A stretch of DNA of 45,630 nucleotides from CAYQDF01 sp964416175. Its GTDB lineage: Bacteria; Chloroflexota; Anaerolineae; Anaerolineales; UBA4823. The stretch is from NCBI GenBank assembly GCA_964416175.1, contig CAYQDF010000013.1, positions 1 through 45,630 on the forward strand. Direction: 5' to 3'. This document shows positions 15,344-24,394 of the stretch, one piece after another (position 1 is the first letter of the stretch; the number at the start of each line of letters is the position of its first letter). The notes below the pieces were generated by a model. It searched no databases, was not told where the DNA came from, and saw only the letters and a list, made by a program, of their open reading frames with translations. The position numbers and the translations under genes were made by a program.

Positions 15344-17824
15344 TTGTCTTTTCGGTCTAAGTTATCATCCACATTCCTGATTCTAAGTTGGGCATTCTCA
15401 GCCTGTAATTTTCCGAATCAGCCGCACAATCTCGAACCGATTACTCCTCAAGAATCGATAGAATTGCCATTGATGGCTGTGGTTGCTTTTCAAGTGAAGG
15501 TGCCAGGGGTTACCCCTCGAGACGATAAGATTTACTTAACCATCCTCGATGAAGTGACGGGCCTCGCATTGAATGTGCAGCGCCACGAGATGCAATCCGA
15601 AGGTGAATTCATTTATTCAACCAGCCTGCCACTACCAGTCGGCGCGATCGTCAAATACCGTTACTCCAGGCAAGGAGAATTGCTCTTCGACGAACACACT
15701 TCGAATTCCATGCCGGTACGCTATCGGCTCTACCATGTCACTAGCCCGGGGGTTGTGCGGGATGTCGTCAGCGCCTGGAGCGACATGAAATTCGTAGGGG
15801 TCACGGGCCGCCTCGCAGGCCGCGTGCTGGATTCTGCGACCGGTAAGCCGATACCCGGTTTGTTGGTTACTGCTGGCGGGGCACAGACTTCAACAGATTC
15901 GGGCGGTTCGTTCCTGATTGAAGGTCTCCCGCCGGGAACTCACAATTTGGTCGTTTACGCACACGATGGAAAATATAAAACTTTTCAGCAGGGAGCTGTC
16001 ATCGCTGCATCATCAACGACCCCGGCGACGATAAATGTTGAGGCTGCAGATCTAATAAAAGTTCAATTCTTCGTTACTCTTCCAACGGATACCCTGGCGG
16101 GCATCCCTGTTCGCCTCGCCGGGAATCTGCTCCAGCTGGGGAATACATTCAGCGACCTGGCAGGTGGGATGAGCGTCCTGGCATCCCGCATGCCCATCCT
16201 GCAACCGCTGCCCGACGGTCGTTATTCTATCGAGCTCCAACTCCCCGAAGGAGCTTATATCGAATATAAGTACACCCTTGGCGATGGATTCTGGAATGCA
16301 GAACATGATAGAAACGGCAGGTTCCGCTTGCGAAATTTCATCGTCCCACATCAGGATGCGATCGTTGTAGACCAGGTTGATAATTGGGGATCATCAGTAG
16401 AGGATGGTTCTGTACTTTTCGACCTGACCGTCCCAGCTGAGACCCCGGTGAATGATTACATTTCGATTCAGTTCAATCCTTTTGGCTGGACCGAACCATT
16501 ACCGATGTGGCCGCTTGGAAACAACCGGTGGGTCTATCTGCTGTACAGCCCGACGAATAGCGGGCAAAAAATCTTCTACAGGTATTGCCGGAACGACCAG
16601 TGTGCCAGTGCGGATGATCTTCGAACACCGGGGATCGATGCCCACGGACGTTCAATCGAAATAATTGCCGAACGGCAGACTATCCGGGATCGAGTTGAGA
16701 ATTGGATATGGTGGTCTGGTGATCTTGATACACCCATCACGAATTCTCAACCGGTGTCTCCCAGAGCTGAACCTTTTCTCACCGGATTTGAATTCGATGC
16801 TCATTATCATCCATCTTATACAAAACATGCCGCTGGCGTCCTGGACAAGCTGAGCATGACAGGGGCAGGCTGGAGCATCTTTACACCTTCCTGGACGTAC
16901 ACACGTATCTCCCCACCCGTAATTGAACCAGTCGATGGGCATGATCCGTTCTGGGAAGACAGCACTACATTCATTGAACTGGCGCATCGTGCAGGTCTAA
17001 AAGTGGCTATCTACCCCACTCCGGATTTTCGCATGAGCGTTGAGGATTGGTGGATGGAGGCTTCGCGGGACTTCGCCTGGTGGTTGGTCTGGTTTGAGAG
17101 GTATCGAAGCTTTTTACTTTACCAAGCTGATCTCGCAGCAAGCGTTGATGCTCAGGGGATAATCCTGGGAGGTGAATGGGTCCAACCCGCGCTCCCTGGC
17201 GGGAAGCTGGTCGATGGATCGTCTTCCGGCGTCCCGGCAGACGCCGGAGAGCGTTGGCGGAATTTGATTTCAGAAATCCGTGAACACTTCTCCGGAAAGA
17301 TCTTTTGGGCGGTCGAAGCCAACCCCAACGGTTTAAACTTGCCGCCTTTCGTCGATGCAGTCGACATACTCTACCTGCTGTGGTCGGTCCCATTAGCCGA
17401 ATCCTCTGACCCCGATCTCGCCTCGTTGACAAAGCGAGCAGCGAATTATATGGAACGGGAGATCTTTCCATTGGAGTTTACCCTTTCGAAACCGGTCATC
17501 ATCGCAGTGGGTTATCCATCAGCGGACGGTGGGCTAACCGGTTGTGTAAAAACCACCTCAGGGGAAATCCTCCCAGATTGTATCAAGTTCTCCGAGCTGT
17601 CAAGACCCCATCCCGAATTTACGGGAGTTACAGTTGACCTTGCCGAGCAGGTTCTGGCATACGAAGCAGTTCTCCTGGCAATCAACGAACGCCCCTGGAT
17701 TGATGGGATGGTATCGCGGGGTTTTTACTTGCCTGCCGAGTTGCAAGATTATTCCATCTCTGTCCATGGAAAACCCGCTCAGGACCTCTTAACGTTCTGG
17801 TTCACACACTTCTTCTCGGATTAG
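15344..17824 (+). CDS. Large lipoprotein with starch-binding-like modules and a putative glycosidase barrel
   Basis: 826 aa, exported and lipid-anchored: a short signal helix (FLILSWAFSAC) ends in a lipobox with Cys21. Three modules of 70-100 residues follow, starting near residues 46, 237 and 356, each with a beta-sandwich CBM20/starch-binding flavour (KYRYSRQGE, YKYTLGDGFWNAEHDRNGR, FYRYCRNDQC). Between the first two is a carboxypeptidase-regulatory-like domain (GRVLDSATGKPIPGLLV). From about residue 490 the protein looks like a TIM barrel, with WSIFTPSW, LKVAIYPTP, ILGGEW and FWAVEANPNG; these Glu residues could be catalytic. The family is not recognised. The start is TTG 15344 with GAGGAAAA upstream. 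Confidence 0.7.
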   Translation: MSFRSKLSSTFLILSWAFSACNFPNQPHNLEPITPQESIELPLMAVVAFQVKVPGVTPRDDKIYLTILDEVTGLALNVQRHEMQSEGEFIYSTSLPLPVGAIVKYRYSRQGELLFDEHTSNSMPVRYRLYHVTSPGVVRDVVSAWSDMKFVGVTGRLAGRVLDSATGKPIPGLLVTAGGAQTSTDSGGSFLIEGLPPGTHNLVVYAHDGKYKTFQQGAVIAASSTTPATINVEAADLIKVQFFVTLPTDTLAGIPVRLAGNLLQLGNTFSDLAGGMSVLASRMPILQPLPDGRYSIELQLPEGAYIEYKYTLGDGFWNAEHDRNGRFRLRNFIVPHQDAIVVDQVDNWGSSVEDGSVLFDLTVPAETPVNDYISIQFNPFGWTEPLPMWPLGNNRWVYLLYSPTNSGQKIFYRYCRNDQCASADDLRTPGIDAHGRSIEIIAERQTIRDRVENWIWWSGDLDTPITNSQPVSPRAEPFLTGFEFDAHYHPSYTKHAAGVLDKLSMTGAGWSIFTPSWTYTRISPPVIEPVDGHDPFWEDSTTFIELAHRAGLKVAIYPTPDFRMSVEDWWMEASRDFAWWLVWFERYRSFLLYQADLAASVDAQGIILGGEWVQPALPGGKLVDGSSSGVPADAGERWRNLISEIREHFSGKIFWAVEANPNGLNLPPFVDAVDILYLLWSVPLAESSDPDLASLTKRAANYMEREIFPLEFTLSKPVIIAVGYPSADGGLTGCVKTTSGEILPDCIKFSELSRPHPEFTGVTVDLAEQVLAYEAVLLAINERPWIDGMVSRGFYLPAELQDYSISVHGKPAQDLLTFWFTHFFSD

Positions 17825-17831
17825 AATAATT

Positions 17832-17922
17832 TAGGAGTTACGCAGTTCAGAAGATATTAGGGGTGTGTGCGGGCCGCGCCTGGCCGAACACCCACAACCC
17901 CCTACCAACTGAATAAGTCCTA
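17832..17922. mobile_element. Short inverted-repeat element (MITE-like), copy 1
   Basis: The left end is TAGGAGTTACGCAGTT and the right end, reverse complemented, is TAGGACTTATTCAGTT, separated by a GC-rich inner hairpin (GGGTGT 17861-17866 with ACACCC 17888-17893). The flanks (AATAAT left, ATTATT right) extend the symmetry. It holds no gene. It lies 8 bp after the lipoprotein stop and could also act as a terminator. Two relatives lie at 34516 and 44962. Confidence 0.7.
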
Positions 17923-17993
17923 TAATTATTGAAATGCATGGAGGGTTCTTCTAATAAAATTGTCACATGAAAATATTGGAGAGCACCCTGTGG

Positions 17994-17999
17994 TATAAT
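17994..17999 (+). promoter_or_regulatory. -10 box for the gene at 18010
   Basis: TATAAT ends ten bases before the ATG of the small membrane-protein gene. There is no SD in the gap, so the transcript would have a leader of only a few bases. No consensus -35 is found at normal spacing. Confidence 0.5.
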
Positions 18000-18009
18000 T
18001 TTCTTTGCC

Positions 18010-18480
18010 ATGGACGAAGTTGATTCTACGTTGCAACCTACCCAGCCAAATCATCAAGAACTGCCCGCAAGATCGCAAATTTCATCAACTGATCAAATAA
18101 GACGCCAAAGGTATGTTGTAATCGGTCTGGTTTTTCTAGCATTGTTCCTGATCGGTTTGACCATCGCAGCATTTATCTACCTGGCAAACGAAGCATCGCC
18201 GACCGAACGTATACGGGATATCATGATCATTTTCATGGCATTTGAATTCATGATCCTTGGCCTGGCGATGGTCATCCTGATCATCCAGCTCGCCACACTG
18301 ATTAATCTCATTCAGAATGAGATCAAACCAATCCTCGAGACAACGAATGATACCGCGAACACCATGCGGGGAACGGCCGCTTTTTTGAGTGACAACCTGG
18401 TTGAGCCGGTAATAAAAATTAATGAATATCTTTATGGGCTTTACCGTTTGTTTGAACTGATCGGTATTCGCAGAAGATAG
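18010..18480 (+). CDS. Small two-helix membrane protein of unknown function
   Basis: 156 aa. The first 36 residues are polar, then two hydrophobic segments (roughly 38-60, VIGLVFLALFLIGLTIAAFIYL, and 74-100, IIFMAFEFMILGLAMVILII) and a C-terminal part with an amphipathic NDTANTMRGTAAFLSDNLVEP stretch. The second half resembles domains found in small phage-holin-superfamily or YtxH-associated proteins, but I cannot name a family. It is followed 39 bp later by a YtxH-like gene, so the two may act together at the envelope. The start follows a TATAAT by ten bases with no SD. Confidence 0.7.
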   Translation: MDEVDSTLQPTQPNHQELPARSQISSTDQIRRQRYVVIGLVFLALFLIGLTIAAFIYLANEASPTERIRDIMIIFMAFEFMILGLAMVILIIQLATLINLIQNEIKPILETTNDTANTMRGTAAFLSDNLVEPVIKINEYLYGLYRLFELIGIRRR

Positions 18481-18519
18481 TACAATTCATATCACCGATT
18501 TCGGAAAGGAGATTGGAAG

Positions 18520-18825
18520 ATGGCTGAGAACAGCAGTGATTTGGGTTCCTTCCTGGCAGGATTTGTCATCGGAGGGTTGATTGGAGCAGGCGTTGCGCTT
18601 CTCATGGCTCCTCAATCTGGAGAAGAGACAAGAGCTTTGATCAAAGATAAGAGCATCGAGCTGCGCGACCGCGCAATCGAAACTGCCGAGGAAGCGCAAA
18701 AACGCGCAGAAGAGTTGCAGGTGCGCGGCAAGAAGATCTACGAAGAACAGGTTCAGCGAGTTCAGACTGCCGTGGAAGCTGGAAAGAAGGCGATCAAGAA
18801 GACACCAGGTGAAGAGACCGCGTAA
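18520..18825 (+). CDS. YtxH-domain protein
   Basis: 101 aa. One glycine-rich membrane segment (residues 8-30, GSFLAGFVIGGLIGAGVALLMAP), the QSGEETRALI motif typical of YtxH, and a long charged helix with a coiled-coil pattern (ETAEEAQKRAEELQVRGKKI). YtxH proteins are linked with general stress, and their role is not known. AAAGGAG lies eight bases before ATG 18520. A hairpin terminator follows at 18895. Confidence 0.85.
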   Translation: MAENSSDLGSFLAGFVIGGLIGAGVALLMAPQSGEETRALIKDKSIELRDRAIETAEEAQKRAEELQVRGKKIYEEQVQRVQTAVEAGKKAIKKTPGEETA

Positions 18826-18879
18826 TCAACATTTTCTTGACAGGATTTAACCCAGGGACCTCTTCTCTGGACTTGATCT

Positions 18880-20559
18880 TCATAAAGTATCATGAGACCG
18901 GATCAATCCGGTCTTTTCGTTCCTGTCCGTATCTCTCTCCAGATCCCTAAGGACCCGGACGACGGACTCCAGCAGATCCCCCGCTATGACGGAAGCTGTT
19001 GTCCCTAACGTATGAGCAGCTTCTAACCCACTGGCTGCGTGCAGCCAACAGGCACAGACCGCTGCTTCGAATGGTTCCAGGCCTTGTGCGCGGAGACCGA
19101 CGATCAACCCGGCAAGAACATCTCCAGAACCTGCCCTGGCGAGTGCAGGTGTAGCGATTGGAATGAGAGCAGTTCTCCCATCCGGCGCGGCGATCACGGT
19201 GTTGGCACCCTTGAGTACCACTACATGATTCCATTCAGCCGCAGATTTCTCAGCGATCTGTAAACGATTACTCTGAATCTCTTTCACCTCAAGGCCGGTC
19301 AGGATCGCCATTTCGCCAGGATGAGGAGTTAATATGGAATCTTTCGGAAGTCTGGATGGCCAGTCCTTCACCCGGCAGAGCAGCTTTAAACCATCCGCAT
19401 CGACGATAGTGGGCGGCAGTATCGCCTGGACCCTTCTGGCGCCCCGCGTTGGACTGGGGACAAATCCAATCCCTTTTTCAAATAAATTCATCGAAAGCAG
19501 GCGTGAGACGAATCTCTCGGTTTCATTTTCAAGACCAAAACCAGGCCCGAGGAGAACGGCAGTCGCACGACCGAGATTCTCAATCAAAACCTCACTCGCA
19601 TCTTCGCTGATCACACCCATCTCATCCGGCAGGAGAAGCCAGGTAGCTTCTGGGAACTCGCCGGCTAGAGCAGCATACAGCGGTGACGGGACGGCGAGCG
19701 TGACCAGCCCTGCTCCGACGCGGTAGGCAGCTTTACCAGCGAGGAGAGCCGCGCCGGTAAAATTCACTGATCCGGCAACGATGAGCGCTGTCCCAAAAGT
19801 TCCCTTATGCGCATCGCGTGGGCGGTCCGGCAAGAGCTGGTGTACCCAGCTGGAGGTTACGACCTTGCGTTTGATCGCTCGCCATGTCGCCAGCCGCTCA
19901 TCCTCTTCCTCCAACCCAATCCCAACCAGGGTTAAATCTCCGAGGTAATTGTTGGCCGGGAAGTTAAAAAAGCCGGTCTTAGCAGCAGCCATTGTCACGG
20001 TGAGATCTGCCGGGATCGTTTCCGCAGCGATCTCCCCGGTGTCACAGTCAATCCCAGAGGGACAGTCCACTGCGACAACGATCATTTGGCTCTCCGATTT
20101 CTCCAGATATGCTTTGATAAAACCAAGGACTTCAGCAATGCTCCCCCGCAGCGGTAATTTGATCCCCGTTCCCAGGATCCCATCGAGTAGAATCTTGTGC
20201 TCCCCCAGGGCAGCTTTCAACCTGTTTAACCCAGGATCTTCTTCCAACGACAAGAGTATTCCGTGAGCAGCTTTCAGGCGTTGTATTAATGGATCGTCCT
20301 TCGCACGTTTTGCAGCGATGTACCCTGTTGCCCTCCAGCCTGCTTCCGCCAGTCTGGCGAGCGCAACCAATGTATCGCCTCCATTGTTTCCCGACCCAAC
20401 CAAGCCCAGCACACCGCCATCCAGTACTGAGGAATACCGTTCAATGATCTCATCGGCCAGACCGCGACCAGCATTTTCCATCATCCGATCGAATGTTAAT
20501 CCAATCGAATTCGCCTCTTGTTCGATACGCTGCATTTCAGAGATTGTTACGAGCTTCAC
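18880..20559 (-). CDS. nnr: Bifunctional NAD(P)H-hydrate epimerase and ADP-dependent dehydratase
   Basis: Repairs hydrated NADH and NADPH. The N-terminal epimerase (YjeF) domain, residues 1 to about 215, has MENAGRGLADEI, GSGNNGGDTL and VAVDCPSGIDCDTGEI. The C-terminal dehydratase domain (about 235-540) has KGTFGTALIVAGS, GPGFGLENETE, LTPHPGEMAIL, VVLKGANTVI and ARAGSGDVLAGLI. At 559 aa it is a little longer than usual, with a C-terminal tail partly encoded by a terminator hairpin of the opposite strand. GTG 20559 has GGAGG seven bases upstream. It lies 43 bp after the AOR gene, apparently in the same operon. Confidence 0.95.
   Translation of the reverse strand: MKLVTISEMQRIEQEANSIGLTFDRMMENAGRGLADEIIERYSSVLDGGVLGLVGSGNNGGDTLVALARLAEAGWRATGYIAAKRAKDDPLIQRLKAAHGILLSLEEDPGLNRLKAALGEHKILLDGILGTGIKLPLRGSIAEVLGFIKAYLEKSESQMIVVAVDCPSGIDCDTGEIAAETIPADLTVTMAAAKTGFFNFPANNYLGDLTLVGIGLEEEDERLATWRAIKRKVVTSSWVHQLLPDRPRDAHKGTFGTALIVAGSVNFTGAALLAGKAAYRVGAGLVTLAVPSPLYAALAGEFPEATWLLLPDEMGVISEDASEVLIENLGRATAVLLGPGFGLENETERFVSRLLSMNLFEKGIGFVPSPTRGARRVQAILPPTIVDADGLKLLCRVKDWPSRLPKDSILTPHPGEMAILTGLEVKEIQSNRLQIAEKSAAEWNHVVVLKGANTVIAAPDGRTALIPIATPALARAGSGDVLAGLIVGLRAQGLEPFEAAVCACWLHAASGLEAAHTLGTTASVIAGDLLESVVRVLRDLERDTDRNEKTGLIRSHDTL
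18895..18917 (+). terminator. Intrinsic terminator of the YtxH gene, inside the 3' end of nnr
   Basis: A 9-bp perfect stem AGACCGGAT / ATCCGGTCT with a CA loop, followed by TTT on the plus strand. It serves the plus-strand YtxH gene and is also coding sequence for the last residues of nnr on the minus strand. Confidence 0.75.
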
Positions 20560-20602
20560 CGCTCTGCCTCCAACGTGTCCTTGGCTCTCCTCACCGTTTA
20601 AT

Positions 20603-22456
20603 CTATTCAGGGCGTTTCGCGAGTTCTTTATCTTCGAGCACCCAGGTCAGGTTCAATTCGGTCAGTTTCTCCGGACAGGGGATGCCTGTCTCTGGATCCC
20701 AACCGCGATGTGCGTAATAAGCAGATAACATGGACTCGAAATCCGGGACGAACCCATCCGGGTCATCTTCATAAGGCTGGAGAAACGCCTTCGGAAGTTG
20801 ATCGTTCAAAGCGGTCAATCCCAGCCGGTTATTGATGACTCGCTTCAAATTCCATCCCCGCTCTCCAGTCAAAAAAATCTCTTCGAGATCGAATTCAAAT
20901 CCACAGGCGGTGTTGACCAGTTCCACCAGTACTTCGGGCTGGACGTTGGCAAACAGACACATCACCAATGAATTGAACACAGTACGCCAATCCTGATGGC
21001 GAGCCACATTTCCAGCTTTTTCGGCGCCCCCTCTCGGGGAATAATAATCCAACCCGAGTGAGGGATAACATTGACCGATCTCCGCCAGGTAATAATCCGA
21101 CTGGTTGTGGCAGGCTCCGCGGGGTGATGTGGCGTACACCAGCCCCATTCCGGTTGCGCCGCGTGGGTCGTGATAAGCAGCTTCCAGGCCGTTTACCTGG
21201 ACTGCTTCATCGTCTGCGGAGAAAAACCTGCCCAGGCCTCTTGCTCCAGTTGCCAGGATCGCTCCAAAACCCTGTCGTTGACAGGTTGAATGGATGAGCT
21301 TTTCGATCGTTTCGACTTGTCCCCACTTGAGAGCCAGTCCGTCGGCATCTTCTTTCCGAATAACGCCCTTCTCATATAGATGGAAAGCAAGGCCTATTGT
21401 GTTACTCAGGCTGATACTGTCCAACCCATATCGATCACAGAGTTCGCCGAATCGCGTGATGGCAGCCGGGTCGTCGACTAAGAGGTTTGGGCCAAATCCA
21501 GCAAGAGTCTCATATTCCGGGCCTTTCCTTTTTTCCCCATCCCCCAGGTTTACGACTCTCCCACAGGCGATCACACAGGCGTGGCAGGTGCTGACACCAA
21601 CCAGGATAGAATTCTTAATGTTGGCGCCTGAGATCAGGAGATCGTCATGCATTTTTCCCTGGCTGAAGTATTTTTTCGGAAGCTCGTGAAGGTAGTCCAT
21701 GTAATCCGCGACGCTGGCGGTACCAAGTTCTCGGAGGACTTTAGAAACGGGATCCTCCCTGAGGCTGCGGTTTGAATCGGACCGGAGCTGATCGTACTTT
21801 TCACGGTTATGAATGGGTATCTTTTTCGTGCCCCGGACTGCCACAGCCTTCAAGTTCTTCGATCCCATGACTGCCCCCATCCCGATCCTGCCGGCGACTC
21901 TACCGTGATCACAGAGGACCAAAGCAAAGGGGATGAGCGCTTCACCGGCCTGGCCGATGCATGCGTATCTGAATTGTTCATTGCCTAATTCCTGCTGGAG
22001 GGTTGCCTGTGTAGTGAAAGTATCGAGTCCCCACAAGAAATCTGCGGGTTCGATTCCGACTTCGCCATCATGGATCCGAATGAATACAGGTCTCTCAGAA
22101 CGTCCCCTGATTAAGAGGCCATCATAACCCGCCATTCTGATCTCTGGTCCCCAGAATCCTCCACAGTTCGACTCACCCCACAGCCCGGTTGCAGGAGATT
22201 TTCCACAGATTACGAACCGCCCAACCGCGGGGCCAGCTGTTCCAGTCAACGGTCCCGTCAAGAACAATAAAGGTGCCTCAGGAGAAAGCGGATCTAGCTC
22301 AGATACCAGATCATCATACAGAATCCTGGCTGCAAGGGAAGCTCCGCCCAGATATTGTTCCTCCCATTCGGCTGGGATGTGGTATTCATCAATATCCCCG
22401 GATGTTAAATCTACTTTAAGGACGGCTTGCATATTGTTGATATCCTCTGAGATCAC
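20603..22456 (-). CDS. Aldehyde:ferredoxin oxidoreductase-family tungsten/molybdenum enzyme
   Basis: 617 aa, AOR family: oxidises aldehydes to carboxylates (or reverses this) with a bis-pterin W or Mo cofactor and a 4Fe-4S cluster, usually transferring electrons to ferredoxin. N-terminal VLKVDLTSGDI and YLGGASLAARIL are family-typical, as is GRFVICGKSP. Cluster cysteines are C291-x2-C294-x3-C298 (CHACVIAC); the fourth is likely in NSLVMCLF. The GTG start at 22456 overlaps the upstream stop by 4 bp; an ATG at 22432 with GAGG eleven bases upstream fits the family N-terminus better. The substrate is unknown. moaC and moaD-moaE at 3265-4554 supply the pterin pathway. Confidence 0.92.
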   Translation of the reverse strand: MISEDINNMQAVLKVDLTSGDIDEYHIPAEWEEQYLGGASLAARILYDDLVSELDPLSPEAPLLFLTGPLTGTAGPAVGRFVICGKSPATGLWGESNCGGFWGPEIRMAGYDGLLIRGRSERPVFIRIHDGEVGIEPADFLWGLDTFTTQATLQQELGNEQFRYACIGQAGEALIPFALVLCDHGRVAGRIGMGAVMGSKNLKAVAVRGTKKIPIHNREKYDQLRSDSNRSLREDPVSKVLRELGTASVADYMDYLHELPKKYFSQGKMHDDLLISGANIKNSILVGVSTCHACVIACGRVVNLGDGEKRKGPEYETLAGFGPNLLVDDPAAITRFGELCDRYGLDSISLSNTIGLAFHLYEKGVIRKEDADGLALKWGQVETIEKLIHSTCQRQGFGAILATGARGLGRFFSADDEAVQVNGLEAAYHDPRGATGMGLVYATSPRGACHNQSDYYLAEIGQCYPSLGLDYYSPRGGAEKAGNVARHQDWRTVFNSLVMCLFANVQPEVLVELVNTACGFEFDLEEIFLTGERGWNLKRVINNRLGLTALNDQLPKAFLQPYEDDPDGFVPDFESMLSAYYAHRGWDPETGIPCPEKLTELNLTWVLEDKELAKRPE

Positions 22457-23532
22457 CGTTCGAGAGAGACAACATCGCCAAATGTGTTCACGCTGAGATT
22501 CCAGGTTGTTCCAACTTGTGCCTGTTGGAATAGATCAACATCTCTGGTTGTGAACACGTATGTCTCCTCCCCAGATGAAAGAACAATTGTGTAGGTCTCT
22601 TGGATATTCTCTCCCAACCGCTGCCCAGACTCGAGGCGAGGTTCGGGCCATCTTGGGGTGAAATCCGTCCCAGTCAGGACAGCGAGATCGACCTGTTTCC
22701 ATTCGTCGACTATATAAGTGCAGAATGAATCGTAGATCTGATATTCACAATCCTGCACGACCTCTGCAAATCCCCCGCCGGTATCCACCGTGTAAGGCGT
22801 TCCACACACTTCGATTGAATCTGAAGTCGGCTCATCCTGTGTATACCGGAGCTCTTCCTGGCAGGCTTCAACGGCTGCACCTGCCGGAATTTCGTCATGC
22901 CATGCCGAATACTCGACAGGGACCAAGGCTTCTATCGGAATCGCCCTTCTCCACTCGACGGATTCGACTGTACCAGTCAGCTGCTGGGTACGTCCTGAAA
23001 GATATAACAGGAACATGACCCCAGCGCAGAGCAGGACTCCCACAATGCCGAGCGCCCAAAGAATTCTTTGATCGAGCCTGGCAGGTTTCGGGACAGGTGC
23101 AGATATCTGACTTTCTTCGGCTTGAATCAGGCTCGTTCCGCATTGGGAGCAGGCAGTGGATGTGTCTGGATTTTCTGCGCCGCAATTGGCGCATCGGACT
23201 TGCCGGACAGGACCCATCCGGAATGCTCCGATCACGCGGCCGCTTTCTCGTTTGATTCCCTCCTCAAGATCTCCCCCACATTGTCGGCAGATCTTCGTTC
23301 CAGCAGGATTCCGGGTGCCGCAATAGGGACAATGAATATCTGCACCTGCTTCCGCAGAAGCGATCTTCGCCTTATCTTTAACCAGCTCCTGGCGCGATCC
23401 CTGATAGAATTTTACGTTCTGCGGTTGCGGAGCACCGCAGTTTCCGCACAATCGGACTGAACCTGGATTCACACCATTGCAGTTAGGACATGTCCAGAGC
23501 AGCTCCACGTATCCGACTTTTTTTCGCGCCAT
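22453..23532 (-). CDS. Membrane protein with three zinc ribbons, the first RanBP2-like
   Basis: 359 aa. Three N-terminal zinc modules: WTCPNC...CGNC (residues about 14-33, the W-x-C-x2-C/N/C-x2-C spacing of a RanBP2 finger), CPYC...CRQC (about 69-86) and CANC...CSQC (about 113-130). One membrane helix follows (about 160-180, WALGIVGVLLCAGVMFLLYL), then a large C-terminal domain, predicted outside, with four or more cysteines and beta-strand-rich sequence. The function is unknown. Its stop overlaps the AOR start by 4 bp (GTGA), so translation is coupled and the two may be functionally tied. AAGGAG lies ten bases before ATG 23532. Confidence 0.72.
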   Translation of the reverse strand: MARKKVGYVELLWTCPNCNGVNPGSVRLCGNCGAPQPQNVKFYQGSRQELVKDKAKIASAEAGADIHCPYCGTRNPAGTKICRQCGGDLEEGIKRESGRVIGAFRMGPVRQVRCANCGAENPDTSTACSQCGTSLIQAEESQISAPVPKPARLDQRILWALGIVGVLLCAGVMFLLYLSGRTQQLTGTVESVEWRRAIPIEALVPVEYSAWHDEIPAGAAVEACQEELRYTQDEPTSDSIEVCGTPYTVDTGGGFAEVVQDCEYQIYDSFCTYIVDEWKQVDLAVLTGTDFTPRWPEPRLESGQRLGENIQETYTIVLSSGEETYVFTTRDVDLFQQAQVGTTWNLSVNTFGDVVSLER

Positions 23533-23691
23533 TGTGACTGGTCTCCTTGATTATTACGATGCCAGATTAATTGTAATTGATAACCGGTAGGTTCTCAGGT
23601 ATAGTTCCTGCGGGAACCAAAGGCAACATATCAACGTTATATACAGAGGTCGAAAAATTCATGAATTTAGTTTTATTTGATGGGAGCTGTC

Positions 23692-24393
23692 ATGGAGTTA
23701 AAATTGAAGTATAAAATCCCAGTGGTTCTTGGGCTGTTTTTGATCGGCGCCTGTTCACCAGAGTTCGAAATGAGAAACACCTCTGGACCGGAACACACCG
23801 AAGGGATTGTTTCCCCCACCGGGGAGGAAGAATCGCCCTCGGAAGCTAAAGAGACTCCTGCCTTGGAAATCCCCGCTGTTGCTGCTGCGATCAAAGACCT
23901 TGCTGCGATCCTCGGCATTGCTGAGGAAGAAATCGAATTGGTTGAATTCGAGGGAGTCGAGTGGCCGGATTCGTGCCTTGGTTATGCGCAGCCTGACGAA
24001 TTCTGCCTGCAAGTAATTACACCGGGCTTTCGAATCGTCCTCCGAGTTGCTGGTGAAGAGTATATCTATCACACGGACGAATCCGGCCAGAACTTCCGCC
24101 TCGTGTCCGGAATAGTCGGCTATCCTGTCAAACCGGGTGTGGATATCAACAAACCTCAAGTTTTGATCGCCGCGATGCGTTATTTAAGCGAAACCGCCGG
24201 GATTCCGATCTCTGAGATACGTGTGGTCTCGATAGAAGAAACGGAGTGGCAGGATTCGTGCCTCGGTTTAGGGCAGGCCAATGAATCCTGTGCGAGGATT
24301 GTCGTTCCTGGTTGGAATATCCACTTCGAATCTGCCGGGCAGATCTACGAACTGCACGCGGACCAATCTGGAGATACAATCCGATTAAAATAA
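23692..24393 (+). CDS. Lipoprotein with a duplicated WxDSCLG domain
   Basis: 233 aa. The signal helix ends in FLIGAC, a lipobox, so the mature protein is lipid-anchored. Then come a Ser/Glu-rich linker and two copies of a roughly 75-residue domain (about 60-140 and 155-232), each with an AIKDLA/AAMRYL helix, WPDSCLG/WQDSCLG, a second Cys (EFC/ESC), and a strand with GFRIV/GWNIH ending near HTDESG/HADQSG. The paired Cys suggest a disulfide per domain. The function is unknown. GGGAG lies five bases before ATG 23692; earlier ATGs are in frame but lack an SD. It converges on trpS with a 1-bp gap. Confidence 0.75.
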   Translation: MELKLKYKIPVVLGLFLIGACSPEFEMRNTSGPEHTEGIVSPTGEEESPSEAKETPALEIPAVAAAIKDLAAILGIAEEEIELVEFEGVEWPDSCLGYAQPDEFCLQVITPGFRIVLRVAGEEYIYHTDESGQNFRLVSGIVGYPVKPGVDINKPQVLIAAMRYLSETAGIPISEIRVVSIEETEWQDSCLGLGQANESCARIVVPGWNIHFESAGQIYELHADQSGDTIRLK

Positions 24394-24394
24394 T

